From contig JAEMWC010000195.1 of the NCBI GenBank assembly GCA_016490735.1, positions 257,501 to 321,500 on the forward strand: 64,000 bases of DNA, written 5' to 3'. Position 1 is the first letter of the stretch; each line of letters opens with the position of its first letter. Source of the stretch: Pachyseris speciosa (lineage: Eukaryota; Cnidaria; Anthozoa; Scleractinia; Pachyseridae). The notes below the pieces were generated by a model. It worked only from the letters and a program-made list of their open reading frames with translations, did no database searches and had not been told where the DNA came from. A program made the position numbers and the translations under genes. Shown here in pieces: positions 44,720-53,900 of this stretch.

Positions 44720-45243
44720 TTTCTGACAAATTTAGTCTTTGTGATTCCACATTCAGCACAAGTACATTTCATCACAGTTCGACCATTTTTAGTCTTTTGA
44801 TATCTCTCACTTCCTGGCACACATTCAGTGACTTTCTTCTGTTTCACACAATATGATTTCACCATTGTATATAAGTTAGATAAGTTTCCACCTTTGATGT
44901 CGTCCGACTTCATCTTTTCCAATTGTTTGTTAACTTTTGCAAGTTTGGCATTTGTATCTTTTCTTTTTTTCATAATCTCTGCTGCTTCTTTCCTTATCTG
45001 TTCATTTCTGATTTTGTCTTTACTGAACTGTATCTCATTTTTGAGTTTTTTAAGTGCGGCATTGTTTTTAATTCTTTCAGAAATCAATTTCTGTCTTCTC
45101 ATGTTGAGATCTCTCGGTGATGCAGATTTAAGAATACGTGAGTCAACCTTATTCAATCCCCAGAATCTGACTTGCCTTCTCTTCGCACATTCTTTCATCG
45201 AGCATTTTTCCTTGTCCTTGTCAAGACCACAAGTGCAATCCAT
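44707..45243 (-). CDS. Coiled-coil zinc-ribbon protein, first part of a putative polyprotein
   Basis: 178 residues with ATG at 45243. The N-terminus is Cys-rich ('CTCGLDKDKEKCSMKEC'). A long basic coiled-coil segment follows (about 50-115; 'KKRKDTNAKLAKVNKQLEKM'). The C-terminal ribbon has 'NGRTVMKCTCAECG', as in small zinc ribbons of adenovirus-like and Polinton elements. The first expected Cys pair shows only one Cys ('YCVKQK'), so metal binding may be altered. It overlaps the 84-codon gene upstream by 23 bp and the PLA2 frame downstream. Possibly a DNA-binding core or virion protein. Confidence 0.7.
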   Translation of the reverse strand: MDCTCGLDKDKEKCSMKECAKRRQVRFWGLNKVDSRILKSASPRDLNMRRQKLISERIKNNAALKKLKNEIQFSKDKIRNEQIRKEAAEIMKKRKDTNAKLAKVNKQLEKMKSDDIKGGNLSNLYTMVKSYCVKQKKVTECVPGSERYQKTKNGRTVMKCTCAECGITKTKFVRNWGN

Positions 45244-45475
45244 ATGTTATTACATTACATAATTTCGATGGGAATAACTTGATGTAAAACTCTTCATTGT
45301 TCATGACTTTGTATTTCATCAATTCTTTCGTCAAACTGCTGACAAACAATATGTGATCACCACAAATCATTTGAAAGGGAGTTAATTTGATGAATATTAT
45401 TTCGTTGTTGAAATCAGCGAGATCGATCATTGACCTCTGAAAATCATTCAATCCGACTTTCACTGGAACTAACAT
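45221..45475 (-). CDS. Small protein of unknown function
   Basis: 84 residues with ATG at 45475. A TCTAA box (45485-45489) lies 10 nt upstream and includes the protease stop codon. The sequence mixes hydrophobic strands ('EIIFIKLTPFQMICGDHILF'), so it may be a compact beta-rich protein. No family recognised. Its position between protease and zinc-ribbon genes and its virion-gene-like promoter suggest a virion role. Confidence 0.6.
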   Translation of the reverse strand: MLVPVKVGLNDFQRSMIDLADFNNEIIFIKLTPFQMICGDHILFVSSLTKELMKYKVMNNEEFYIKLFPSKLCNVITYGLHLWS

Positions 45476-45484
45476 ACAATTGGG

Positions 45485-45958
45485 TTAGATATTTTCAAAG
45501 TAGTCTATGATGAACCTGTGATTGACTCTTGCGTCTGTTGGATCAAAATCAGCATTATGTATTGTATTAAGAATGGATCTCCCATTTTGTCTCTCAAGAA
45601 GATAGTACAAACACCAATATCCACACAATACTGAATCTCTTTCTTGTATCTCATCGCCAGAGTATTCAAGAGGTTTCCCACTTGTTGTCATGTATTTCTG
45701 TACTTCTGTTGGCATCATTAAACCAAATGAGTCAAAGTATTCACAGTATCTATCACCAATTCGATAACATACCCAGTGAGTACCAGGTCAAATCTGACTG
45801 TCGAGACTATTCCACATTCATTGTTTCTCATCAGGTTTGGCAGATTGTCTCTTGAAAATACTCCTCTAAAATGTTTTATTCCAAGTTGTTTCACCCAATT
45901 GATTAAATCAAAGTTGGATAAGGGTTTGTTTACAAAATGGTTCCTAGAATTGGAATGT
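45485..45958 (-). pseudogene. Adenain-like (C5) cysteine protease, frameshifted
   Basis: Minus strand. The N-terminal half ('LSNFDLINWVKQLGIKHF', 'GVFSRDNLP') and the C-terminal half ('THWV' catalytic His, 'EYFDSFG', then 'ERDSVLCGYWCLYYL' with Gln and nucleophile Cys) lie in different frames. The change to the -1 phase occurs close to 45785-45790, just before the His. No slippery heptamer is seen there, so a one-base loss is likely and this copy should lack capsid-maturation protease. The N-terminal half lacks an ATG and is itself in the -1 frame of the upstream pVI-like gene, opening at the A9 run 46009-46017. In working elements this enzyme cleaves virion precursors. Confidence 0.8.
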
Positions 45959-46772
45959 TTTTGAATGGACTGTTTGGTCCTAGTAGAAGCCCTTTTCCTT
46001 TTCTGGTCTTTTTTTTTACCCCATAACCGATTGGGTTATCCCATGTACCAAAAACAGGAGGGGATTGCCATGGAATCATAGCATGTTTTCCTCCTTTTAT
46101 GTCATCTGGAACGTGAACTGGTATTGACCGTCTTGGACGGCTGCTTTCAACATGCAAACCTTTTCCAGTTAATTTTCTGATTGCTTCTATAGCCAAAGGA
46201 ATTCCAATACTGGCGAGTATTGTTCCAATACCCTTTCCAGTCTGCGCTTTTGTTGGTTTGATAACAACGTCTCCACCATACTGCATTTTTTGAATAATAT
46301 CTGCCATCTGTCTCGTATTCAATAAATTTCCTACATTCAATAATTGGGATAAATTGGCATTAGGAATAAGAAATCCTCCTTTTTGTTTCTTCCCAAATAG
46401 TTTATCAACACCGAGACTTGCTAATGAAGAAAGAGCACCTGTAGCCAATGCTGGAGCCGCTTTAGCTACTGCTTTACCTGCATAAGGCAATAGTCTTGTT
46501 CCAAGTGAAAAAAGACTGGACCAAAGAGAGCCTCCTTCTACAACTGCTTTTCTGATTTGATTTTTTGATATCTTGATGTCTGAACCTTTTCCTGATCTAC
46601 TTGATTTAATCAGTTTGTTGATTTGTCTCTTAGTCAACATCAGTTGATCATTTCCAGACAATTCACTATGCGTCAACCTTATTGTTACAGGTGAATTTGT
46701 TGCATAAGCTTTTGCTAGCTTTTGTTTCTGACCCTGTGAAAGTTTCACTCCATGAGGATGATAAGTAGTCAT
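45930..46772 (-). CDS. pVI-like / conserved Polinton minor virion protein
   Basis: 280 residues with ATG at 46772. The N-terminal half has a repeated layout, 'VKLSQGQKQKLAKAY' and 'LTKRQINKLIKS', then 'ISKNQIRKAVVEGGSLW', a Gly/Ala hydrophobic region ('VAKAAPALATGALSSLASLG'), a second hydrophobic helix ('IGTILASIGIPLAIEAI') and a basic tail. This pattern, alternating 'LS/LT...Q' segments followed by membrane-active helices next to the protease gene, fits the cement/pVI-like proteins of Polintons. Function is inferred from position and composition. An A9 run near the 3' end (46009-46017) is in phase for -1 slippage into the protease frame. Confidence 0.65.
   Translation of the reverse strand: MTTYHPHGVKLSQGQKQKLAKAYATNSPVTIRLTHSELSGNDQLMLTKRQINKLIKSSRSGKGSDIKISKNQIRKAVVEGGSLWSSLFSLGTRLLPYAGKAVAKAAPALATGALSSLASLGVDKLFGKKQKGGFLIPNANLSQLLNVGNLLNTRQMADIIQKMQYGGDVVIKPTKAQTGKGIGTILASIGIPLAIEAIRKLTGKGLHVESSRPRRSIPVHVPDDIKGGKHAMIPWQSPPVFGTWDNPIGYGVKKKTRKGKGLLLGPNSPFKNIPILGTIL
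46009..46017 (-). promoter_or_regulatory. A9 run, possible slippage site into protease frame
   Basis: Codons GTA AAA AAA AAG give A_AAA_AAA and A_AAA_AAG in phase. The -1 frame is open from just upstream of this run (after a TAA) into the protease N-terminus. No strong downstream stem is obvious, only a weak GGAC/GTCC hairpin about 30 nt away. A homopolymer indel or transcriptional slippage are alternatives. Confidence 0.4.
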
Positions 46773-46910
46773 ATAATATATGTTTATACTAAATTGTATT
46801 TAATACAAACAATCATTTAATTTATTTAATTTATTTATTTTATTTTATTTATTTAATTTATTTATTTTATTCAATTTATTTAATTAATTATTTCCAATTA
46901 ATTATTCCAT
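46773..46910. other. AT-rich spacer with ATTTATTT-type repeats
   Basis: A low-complexity tract of 'atttaatttatttattttatt' type between the pVI-like start and the capsid gene stop. It may serve as a 3' end for the capsid mRNA and the promoter of the pVI-like gene. No TCTAA box is present here. Confidence 0.5.
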
Positions 46911-48200
46911 TTACATTGATCTCAGAATTAATTTTCCATCAGTCTTTCTCATCTCAATATCCTGCTCATAGAGGACCAATGCATACACACTGTAATCAGC
47001 ATCTGTTGCCCCACTCAAAGTGTATTTGAAAGTCAGTTTTGTCATTCCATCTTTGATATCCTGTTTCTGTTTCGTCAAATCAAAATAAATGAAAGGGAAT
47101 ATTGTACCGAAGTTTCCTCTTGTGAGAAGGGTGCTATCACTGAAATCATTAACCGCATGAACATATTTCAAAACATCTCTAAATACTCTTGTTGGTTCTG
47201 TTGATGGTTTATAATGGACCTCCGGATAATCATTACCGTTGCCAACTTCGAGATAACAATCAGTCAAAGTTCGGTTATTTGCAACTGAGAATGTGTTATA
47301 GAGAAATTTATTGGCTGTCTGAGATGCATCACTTGCATCATTGATGATGAATACAAAGACATGCCTGGGTTTGTTTATTCCTGTGGAAATACGGAAATTG
47401 GCAGTCTGTTGTCTTGTTGAATTGCCTCTCTCAACCATTTCTCTCATGTAAGTCCACTTTCTGTTGTCAAGATACTTGCTCATGTATAAGGACTTTCCCG
47501 TAGAATTAAAAACAATGCGAGGAACTATTAGCTGGAATTTAGTTAGTACCACACGACAATCATCGGCAGCTTGCCAAATCATATTGGCATCACTCTCAAG
47601 TCTCAGGTTCACCTCTACTTTTGAGTTAGGCATAAGTTCATCCCAAAAGCTCTTGAAAAAACCGTATCTGTTCAATGCAAGCTCTACATTTACTTCACCA
47701 GCTGCACCATTCAACAGTGCTTTGCGAGCTGCGAAACCTTTGTTATAAGTAGCCACCTGGGCAACTCTATCATCAGCTTGTCTTTTGTCGTCAAGATAGA
47801 AGAACTCATTGGTTCCCTGACTTACAGCATAACCCTGTGAATACTCAAGCAATGACTTAATATTTGTGGCTTGGTTGGCAACTCGGCACTCATAAACATC
47901 AAGACCATTCATTTTTACATTAATGGTGTTTATAAGAGCGTGAACTGAATTAACGATACCATTTCGATCTCCTGCAGCAATGTCAGCTCCATCTGCAAGC
48001 TTCTTTACAATGAAAATAACATTGAAACGGGCATTATACCAGTCAAATGGTGTTGTCTCTCCACTGTTATCAACAGCGAAACGGTAACCTGTTTTCCTCT
48101 GATGATCATTGTTTGCTACTACAGTATTAAGTGCTGTCTCTAGTTCTAACACTACATCTTCATATCTTTCGATGTATTTTGAGTCACGATAGTTCGACAT
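46911..48200 (-). CDS. Major capsid protein, double jelly-roll
   Basis: 429 residues and intact, ATG at 48200 with TCTAA (48212-48216) and TATATG upstream. It has the N-terminal 'TPFDWYNARFNVIFIVKKLA' and 'NSVHALINTINVKMNGLDV' segments characteristic of Polinton hexon-like capsid proteins, followed by 'GFFKSFWDELMPNSKVEV' and a C-terminal strand set ending 'VYALVLYEQDIEM'. Length is in the usual range of 400-650 residues, at the short end. It would form pseudo-hexameric capsomers. The neighbours downstream in the capsid block are the pVI-like, protease and PLA2 genes. Confidence 0.85.
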   Translation of the reverse strand: MSNYRDSKYIERYEDVVLELETALNTVVANNDHQRKTGYRFAVDNSGETTPFDWYNARFNVIFIVKKLADGADIAAGDRNGIVNSVHALINTINVKMNGLDVYECRVANQATNIKSLLEYSQGYAVSQGTNEFFYLDDKRQADDRVAQVATYNKGFAARKALLNGAAGEVNVELALNRYGFFKSFWDELMPNSKVEVNLRLESDANMIWQAADDCRVVLTKFQLIVPRIVFNSTGKSLYMSKYLDNRKWTYMREMVERGNSTRQQTANFRISTGINKPRHVFVFIINDASDASQTANKFLYNTFSVANNRTLTDCYLEVGNGNDYPEVHYKPSTEPTRVFRDVLKYVHAVNDFSDSTLLTRGNFGTIFPFIYFDLTKQKQDIKDGMTKLTFKYTLSGATDADYSVYALVLYEQDIEMRKTDGKLILRSM

Positions 48201-48222
48201 ATATTATTGTGTTAGATAAAAG

Positions 48223-48453
48223 TTATTTCATTTTACGTGGTCGACCTCTCTTTCTTTTGATTAAACCACCAGTCTGGCTCACACTCTCAGTTCTACTTTT
48301 TCTCTTTTTCAAAAGTTCTATGATTTTGTCACCAGCTTTTTTGCCAGCATGTTCACCAATTGTTGTGACTGCTTTTTTTACAGCTGTTTTGGCAATGTCA
48401 GTCACAATACCTTCACCATGTTGTTCATATTTTTTAAACTCAAACCGTTTCAT
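48223..48453 (-). CDS. Small basic protein with AT-hook-like tail
   Basis: 76 residues, strongly basic. An amphipathic helix ('DIAKTAVKKAVTTIGEHAG') is followed by 'KKRKSRTES' and a terminal 'KRKRGRPRK', an AT-hook-like GRP core. It resembles small DNA-condensing core proteins of adenovirus-like virions in size and charge and sits directly between capsid and penton genes. The promoter box is a variant (CCTAA, then TATATG). Role inferred. Confidence 0.65.
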   Translation of the reverse strand: MKRFEFKKYEQHGEGIVTDIAKTAVKKAVTTIGEHAGKKAGDKIIELLKKRKSRTESVSQTGGLIKRKRGRPRKMK

Positions 48454-48466
48454 ATACTATTAGGTT

Positions 48467-49252
48467 TTATAATTCCACACCTCTCAAGAATAACTCAATA
48501 TACCAATCTATCCCATTTAAATCAACTGGTTGTCTAGAAGAATCAGTGACATAAAAGCGTATTGAGCTGATTGTATGTGTTGAGACAGGATTCCATGAAA
48601 GAAAACGAGGTTTGTAAGTGAAAGGTAAACTTCTAATGAGATCTGTGACTGGTATAACTGCGATTGTATTTGTGCTATTTCCATCAACAATGCTATCTAT
48701 CACCATATCACAATTGATATAAATTTCATCTACTCCTCTTGTAATATCAGGTAGATTTGTTCCATATTCTGTGGCTGAAACTAATTTTGAATCGAAACCG
48801 ATAAGTTTTCTGAAATCAAGATTTCTCAGATCCACTCGATAGTTTTCATTTAGTTCAATCAAAATGCGATATGTTGACAAAACGAAATACATGTTAATAC
48901 CATACAGGAATTTTGATTTGTCTGTTTCAGATGGATTCAGTACATGGTTATTTTTTCTCATATACTCATGAATGTAACTATTGATATCGTCGTATGAATA
49001 CATCCCGTCAACGAATGTTATTGTTTCCCAGTTTACACCTTTGTCATAGCTGTATTTAATTTGATTATTCCCAAAAATGTCTCTGATATTGTACCAACTG
49101 TATGTCATATTGATGACATTCACAGCCATTTCATATTTTAAATCATTCGTTAATTTAAGAGGTGTATTGAATCTTTTTTCAAAATCATGACTCTTGCTGA
49201 CACCAATTTTGTCTCTGTTTTTACTGTTGAATCGTAATGAAATTTCTGTCAT
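48467..49252 (-). CDS. Penton-like minor capsid protein, single jelly-roll
   Basis: 261 residues with ATG at 49252 and TCTAA at 49264-49268. The N-terminus 'ISLRFNSKNRDKI' precedes a strand-rich body ('YEMAVNVINMTYSWYNI', 'KYSYDKGVNWETITFVDGMY', 'YRILIELNENYRVDLRN', 'FRKLIGFDSKLV') and ends 'DWYIELFLRGVEL'. The adjacency to the major capsid gene, the length and the 'FR.LIGF' segment match Polinton minor capsid proteins, which occupy the vertices. The fibre N-termini presumably dock here. Confidence 0.8.
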   Translation of the reverse strand: MTEISLRFNSKNRDKIGVSKSHDFEKRFNTPLKLTNDLKYEMAVNVINMTYSWYNIRDIFGNNQIKYSYDKGVNWETITFVDGMYSYDDINSYIHEYMRKNNHVLNPSETDKSKFLYGINMYFVLSTYRILIELNENYRVDLRNLDFRKLIGFDSKLVSATEYGTNLPDITRGVDEIYINCDMVIDSIVDGNSTNTIAVIPVTDLIRSLPFTYKPRFLSWNPVSTHTISSIRFYVTDSSRQPVDLNGIDWYIELFLRGVEL

Positions 49253-49258
49253 ATACTT

Positions 49259-49528
49259 TTACATTAGATATTTCATCATTATTTTATTCAACTCACCGGT
49301 TTTCAGGATTCCCAGTCTGTTCAATGTATGCAATATTTTTGTGAATTCATTTTGAACATTTTTGCTGTTGTTGCCGGCTGAAATAGATCCACCAAGCAAC
49401 TGCAGTCTTGAAAGCATGTCATCCAAAAATGCATCACTTGAACCGATTGCACCTCTTCTCATTCCTTTCCCTGTTTTGTATTTGTAAGAATTCAATACAT
49501 CTGTAATCGTTTCTCTATATTTCTTCAA
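49259..49528 (-). CDS. C-terminal part of conserved Polinton protein of unknown function
   Basis: 89 codons from a TTG (49528) with no ATG before the conserved part. The -1 frame relation to the gene upstream and an open reading back to the A9 run (49577-49585) indicate that it is the second half of one protein. Features: 'DVLNSYKYKTGKGMRRG', then 'LLGGSISAGNN' and 'NEFTKILHTLNRLGI', which I recognise as recurring in Polinton proteins of unknown role. Either programmed slippage or a homopolymer indel links the two halves. Confidence 0.6.
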   Translation of the reverse strand: MKKYRETITDVLNSYKYKTGKGMRRGAIGSSDAFLDDMLSRLQLLGGSISAGNNSKNVQNEFTKILHTLNRLGILKTGELNKIMMKYLM

Positions 49529-49533
49529 AGTTT

Positions 49534-50085
49534 TTATTTCTCTTTTATGAGATTCATTTTCTTCTGGAGTGATTGATTTTTTTTTCTTCTTCCCCTATCC
49601 CGGGCAATATCTGCAGCTTTCTCCCTTTCTTCAAGAAGTTTTTGTGGGCTGACTTGAGTTAACTCGCTAGGCTTTAAAAGCTTGTTATTATTTAATATAA
49701 TTCTGTCATCTCTATCGAAATTGTTATCGATCGATAATATGTTGGGTGTCCTATCCTCATCTTTAGGTCCTTCAATTGCTAAAGGAAGTTCCTGACCAAA
49801 TACAATTGCTCTACGATTAGATTCCATAACATCATCAAGTCCTTGTGTTAAAGCCTGTTGATTTGTTTTCAACTGTTCAATGACTTCATCCTGTTTTTTG
49901 TCGACACTTTCCTTCACACTCTTCTGGACATCAATAGAGGGTTTCAGTAATTCTGATGTTGTATCATATGCATCCTGTTTTCTGTATTCATAAGTCTTGA
50001 TAACATCACGAACTTCTCTTGTTTTATTTCCAGCTTCAATTCCACTTTTAAGAAGCCTTTTCATTCGTTCTATATCCATATACAA
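49534..50085 (-). CDS. Coiled-coil protein, N-terminal part of the 49259 gene
   Basis: 183 residues with ATG at 50085 (TATATG, with TCTAA at 50091-50095). Helical, Gln/Lys-rich segment 'VQKSVKESVDKKQDEVIEQL', then 'FGQELPLAIEGP' and 'KLLEEREKAADIARDRGRR'. The gene ends soon after the A9 run, where the -1 frame leads into 49259-49528. It may be a scaffold or minor virion component. The family is not recognised beyond its recurrence in Polintons. Confidence 0.65.
   Translation of the reverse strand: MYMDIERMKRLLKSGIEAGNKTREVRDVIKTYEYRKQDAYDTTSELLKPSIDVQKSVKESVDKKQDEVIEQLKTNQQALTQGLDDVMESNRRAIVFGQELPLAIEGPKDEDRTPNILSIDNNFDRDDRIILNNNKLLKPSELTQVSPQKLLEEREKAADIARDRGRRKKNQSLQKKMNLIKEK
49577..49585 (-). 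promoter_or_regulatory. A9 run, possible slippage site in the unknown-protein gene
   Basis: Codons AGA AAA AAA AAT provide A_AAA_AAA in phase. The -1 frame stays open from here through the next gene. No clear downstream stem is visible. An indel in the run is the main alternative. Confidence 0.35.
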
Positions 50086-50115
50086 TTGTGTTAGACTAAT
50101 CTAAACTATTAACAT
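50086..50115. promoter_or_regulatory. 30-bp bidirectional promoter with two TCTAA boxes
   Basis: TCTAA on the minus strand (50091-50095) faces the gene at 50085, and TCTAA on the plus strand (50100-50104) faces the ATPase at 50116. Each is followed by CATATG or TATATG at the start codon. This is the divide between the two outward transcription blocks. Confidence 0.7.
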
Positions 50116-50754
50116 ATGGAAATCCCTAATTATGATATTCAGGGTTCAAAGAATTCATTCAGACAGTTGTATCCGTATATGCCAAAAGACACTTTCAGGA
50201 TGCTGCTGGCTGGTAATTCTGGATCTGGAAAGACAACATTGTTCATGCATCTGATTATGGAACCTTTGGTCTATTATGATCAGATACATCTTTATGCAAA
50301 AAATTTAGATCAAGACAAGTATCAATATCTACGGAAAGTAATGGATGAAATAAGCAGTCACATTGGATATCCTGCCTTGGTTTGCAGTCACGAAGAGATA
50401 TTGCCAGTTGAACAAATAAAAGACACAGATTTGCAGCGATTGGTTGTTTTTGATGATTTCGTGACTGATAAAAAACAAGATCAAATCATAAGCTATTTCA
50501 TTCAAGGGAGACACAAAAACTGTTCAGTCATATATCTCACACAATCATTCTATGGCTGTCCAAAATCCATCAGATTGAATTGCAGTCACTTTTGCCTCTA
50601 TGATTTTCCATCCACAAGAGAAAGGAACTTGATTGCACAAGAACTTGGAATTGACAAGAAGAAATACATTGAAGCAACCAAGAAACCATATTCCTTCTGT
50701 TATGTTGACAAGCCGATGAAGACAATCAAGAGAAATTTTTATGGTGCGATTTAA
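50116..50754 (+). CDS. A32-like genome-packaging ATPase (FtsK/HerA type)
   Basis: 212 residues and intact. Walker A 'LLAGNSGSGKTTLF' (GNSGSGKTT at 33-41), Walker B 'RLVVFDDF' (VFDD at 111-114), a polar 'IYLTQSFYGCP' sensor segment (near 139-149) and 'GRHKNCSVI'. Length and motif spacing match the ATPases that pump DNA into capsids of Polintons, adenovirus-like and giant viruses. It is first in the rightward block and shares a 30-bp promoter region with the divergent gene at 50085. Confidence 0.92.
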   Translation: MEIPNYDIQGSKNSFRQLYPYMPKDTFRMLLAGNSGSGKTTLFMHLIMEPLVYYDQIHLYAKNLDQDKYQYLRKVMDEISSHIGYPALVCSHEEILPVEQIKDTDLQRLVVFDDFVTDKKQDQIISYFIQGRHKNCSVIYLTQSFYGCPKSIRLNCSHFCLYDFPSTRERNLIAQELGIDKKKYIEATKKPYSFCYVDKPMKTIKRNFYGAI

Positions 50755-50764
50755 TCTAATCTAA
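50755..50764 (+). promoter_or_regulatory. Double TCTAA box before the 69-residue gene
   Basis: TCTAATCTAA directly follows the ATPase stop codon (50752-50754), 6 nt before TATATGG. Confidence 0.6.
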
Positions 50765-50770
50765 TATTAT

Positions 50771-50980
50771 ATGGCAATCAACAATTTTCAAAATCCAGAA
50801 AAACAGGAGAATCCCAGAACAGAAAGAATCAAGAAATTGATCAAACCTGACGCTGCTGTTGAAACACCATTTGAAATCGCTGAAAAAATCAAAATGGAAG
50901 TAAACAGGAGGACACAAAAAGTATTGAAAAACAATAAGAGACTACCTGTCATCTATGACAGCAGTGATGAAGAAGATTAA
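50771..50980 (+). CDS. Small charged protein, unknown
   Basis: 69 residues with an acidic tail 'DSSDEED' and a helical basic middle ('IAEKIKMEVNRRTQKVLKNN'). Clear start context (double TCTAA, then TATATG) and tight spacing to its neighbours support a real gene. No family recognised. Confidence 0.65.
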   Translation: MAINNFQNPEKQENPRTERIKKLIKPDAAVETPFEIAEKIKMEVNRRTQKVLKNNKRLPVIYDSSDEED

Positions 50981-50997
50981 TCTAACAAGATGATATA

Positions 50998-53900
50998 ATG
51001 GGAGCTTTTAATGCTCAAATAAATCAAGATAAAACAGAAACTGGAACTGGTGAAAGAGGCCCAGCTGGTCCAATTGGTCCCAAAGGTGAAAAAGGTGATA
51101 GAGGTCCAAAAGGTAATAGAGGTGCAATTGGTCCAAAAGGAGCTACTGGAGCTGTTGGTCCCAAAGGTGATGGATTCAAATTAACACAAGATGGTAATTA
51201 TGACATTGAAAATAAACGTTTGACAAATATTGGTGATCCAGTAAATCATTATGATTCTACTAACTTGGGATATGTTAATGATGCTGTTTTATCAATTGAA
51301 GGAACACGTGTTAATCCATTTAAATTTCTTCTTGAAGATGTATCAAAAACAACTATTCTTAGAAATGCGAATAATCTACAATTAGAAGTCTATAATAAAA
51401 GCCCTTACTCAATAAATAAAAAAGCCTTGTCTTTTGTTATTCCTTCTGCTGGTCTTACAACTGTTCTTCGTTTTGATCTGACACAATTGGAAGTTTCAAA
51501 GTACACTTTAGTTGTTGAGTTTTATACTGATGGTAACCCAAATAATGCAACAGTCGATGATGATGTTTTGTCATCAAATTTAATTGAAAGAAAGGATTCG
51601 ATAAAAAGAGCATTCCCAAAGACCCATCTTGTTGATGGTTATCTCAAGAGAATATTCTTCCTTGAAAAAACGAGAGTTGGTCAGACATCAATGGAATTAT
51701 TGTTGATCTCACCATATTTATCAAATAATGCCAAACATCATGTCATAGTTTATGGTGTTTATGGATTTTCTAATATCATTTTATCACATATTCGCGACCC
51801 AGCTTTTGAAATAGAAGAAGGAAGAATTGTATTTAATAATGAGGTTAAAATGAGTTTTCATAGAATAGTCAATGTTGGACGCCCTATACTTCCACAAGAC
51901 TGCGCAACTAGAAAATACGTTGATGATGGTGTAATAGGTAAAGCGGATAAAACATATCTCAATAATAACTTTGTGAAAAAAGATGGAAGCGTTGCAATGA
52001 CTTCTGATTTGAATCTTGGAGGTAACAAATTGACTAATGTAGCAGCGCCAACAGCAAACAATGATTCAGCCACAAAGGGGTATGTTGATACTGAAATTGC
52101 TGGAATTACTGGCATTGATGTTTCACCATTTCTTAAAAAAGATGGAAGTGTTGCAATGACCGGTGATCTTGTCATGGGTGACAATAAAATAACAAATGTT
52201 GGGGCTCCAACTTCTGACAAAGATTCTGCCAACAAAAAGTATGTTGACGACCTTGTTCTTTCAGCATCTGGTACTCAACGCAACCCATTCGCTTTTCTGT
52301 TAAAAGACATATCCAAGTCTTCAGCAGTTAGTGATGCAACAAACCTTCAAATTGAGAATTTTGATAGATCACCATACCACATAAATAAGTCCTCATTGTC
52401 TTTTATCATTTCACATAGTGGTAACTTTACATCCAAAATTCGTTTTAATTTGACATCTTTGACAAAAGGACGGTACACATTTGTCACTGAGTTTTACTCA
52501 CCATCTGACCCTAGAAGTGCAACAATTGAATTAATCATTCGGTCTATAAACTTACGTGAGGTGGGACAGCCGTTTCAAAAAGCTTTCCTCAAAACTCCAC
52601 ACGTTGATGGTTACATGAAAAAACTTTTCCAGATAGAAAAAACCAGTGGTGGTCAAGCGGCGATTGAGGTGGAACTTTCCAGCACAGCTCCTGCGTCTAA
52701 CACCAAAACACATATCATCGTTTATGGGGCCTATGGCTATCATACCAATTTGCCTTACTTTCTCCATGACCCAGCGTATGAAATTGAAAACGGCCATGTT
52801 GCGTTTGGTAGTAATGTTGACATGAAATTAAACAAAATCCTCAACCTGCAGGATAACCCCTCAAACCCACAAGATGCTGTGAACAAAAGTTATGTGGACC
52901 AGAGGTTGCAAACCAAACTCGATACGATTGCACAACAAAATCTAAATATGAACAACAATGCCATTACTGATCTTGCTCCACCTGTCCGCGCAGACGACGC
53001 AGCGACGAAAAGATATACTGACGAATATTTTCTTCGAAGAGAAGGTACAGATGCAATGTATGGAAACTTGGACATGGGCGGAAATAGAGTGGCGAATTTA
53101 GCGGACGTGGTGAATGAAACTGATGCAGTAAACTTTAGAGTTTTAAATCGAGCTTCACAAACCATCAGAGCAAACACTTTATTATTGAATGGAACAAATG
53201 CGATGGCAGCGGATATGAAACTTGGAGGGCATAAAATCATTGACTTAAAAGAAGGAACAAATAAAACCGATGCTGTAAATTTAGATCAATTAGAAAAAAG
53301 TCATATTTCATCTGCTTCTCATCCAAAGAATGCTTTCAAATATTTGATGAATGATATCGATGAAGTTAGTACTGAATATGGCTTGAAAGTTAATGGATAT
53401 GTCAATTTACCTCGGTCACCACATTTGATTTCAAAAAAGGTCATTGATATAGACTTGAATAAAGAAGCTAATCATGTTTACAGAGCTAGAATTGGTTTCA
53501 ATATGTACACAATAAAAGATGGAAAATACACTTTCATTCTTGAATGGCTATTTCCTGATTATGAAGGAATGAGTCTTAGTAGTGTAACATTCAGTGCAAC
53601 TGGTGGAATTACAATTCATAAAACTGTAGGGAGAAAATTTGATAACAGAAATGAAGATCATTCGAGATATTTATTATGGATTGAAAAACCTTCAGTAAGT
53701 TCACCACCTGAATATTTATATTGTACAATTCATATTAATGCTAACCCAACTTATCCAAATAAGTACAAAGTTCATTGTGTTGCATATGGTATTGATTTTG
53801 AAGCTGTAGACGTTCCATCAAGTGTTTACGACTTCGCAGAAGCTTATAAAATCGTGAATGAAAAAATACAATTACAAACTGATTTAGATTTGAATGGTTT

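Noticed and set aside
44828..45262. 144-codon plus-strand hydrophobic ORF
   Set aside because: Antisense of the Lys-rich coiled-coil gene; Phe/Ser/Leu-rich composition is the expected shadow.
45785..45790. Programmed frameshift in the protease
   Set aside because: No X_XXY_YYZ heptamer or stem near the junction; an indel is more likely.
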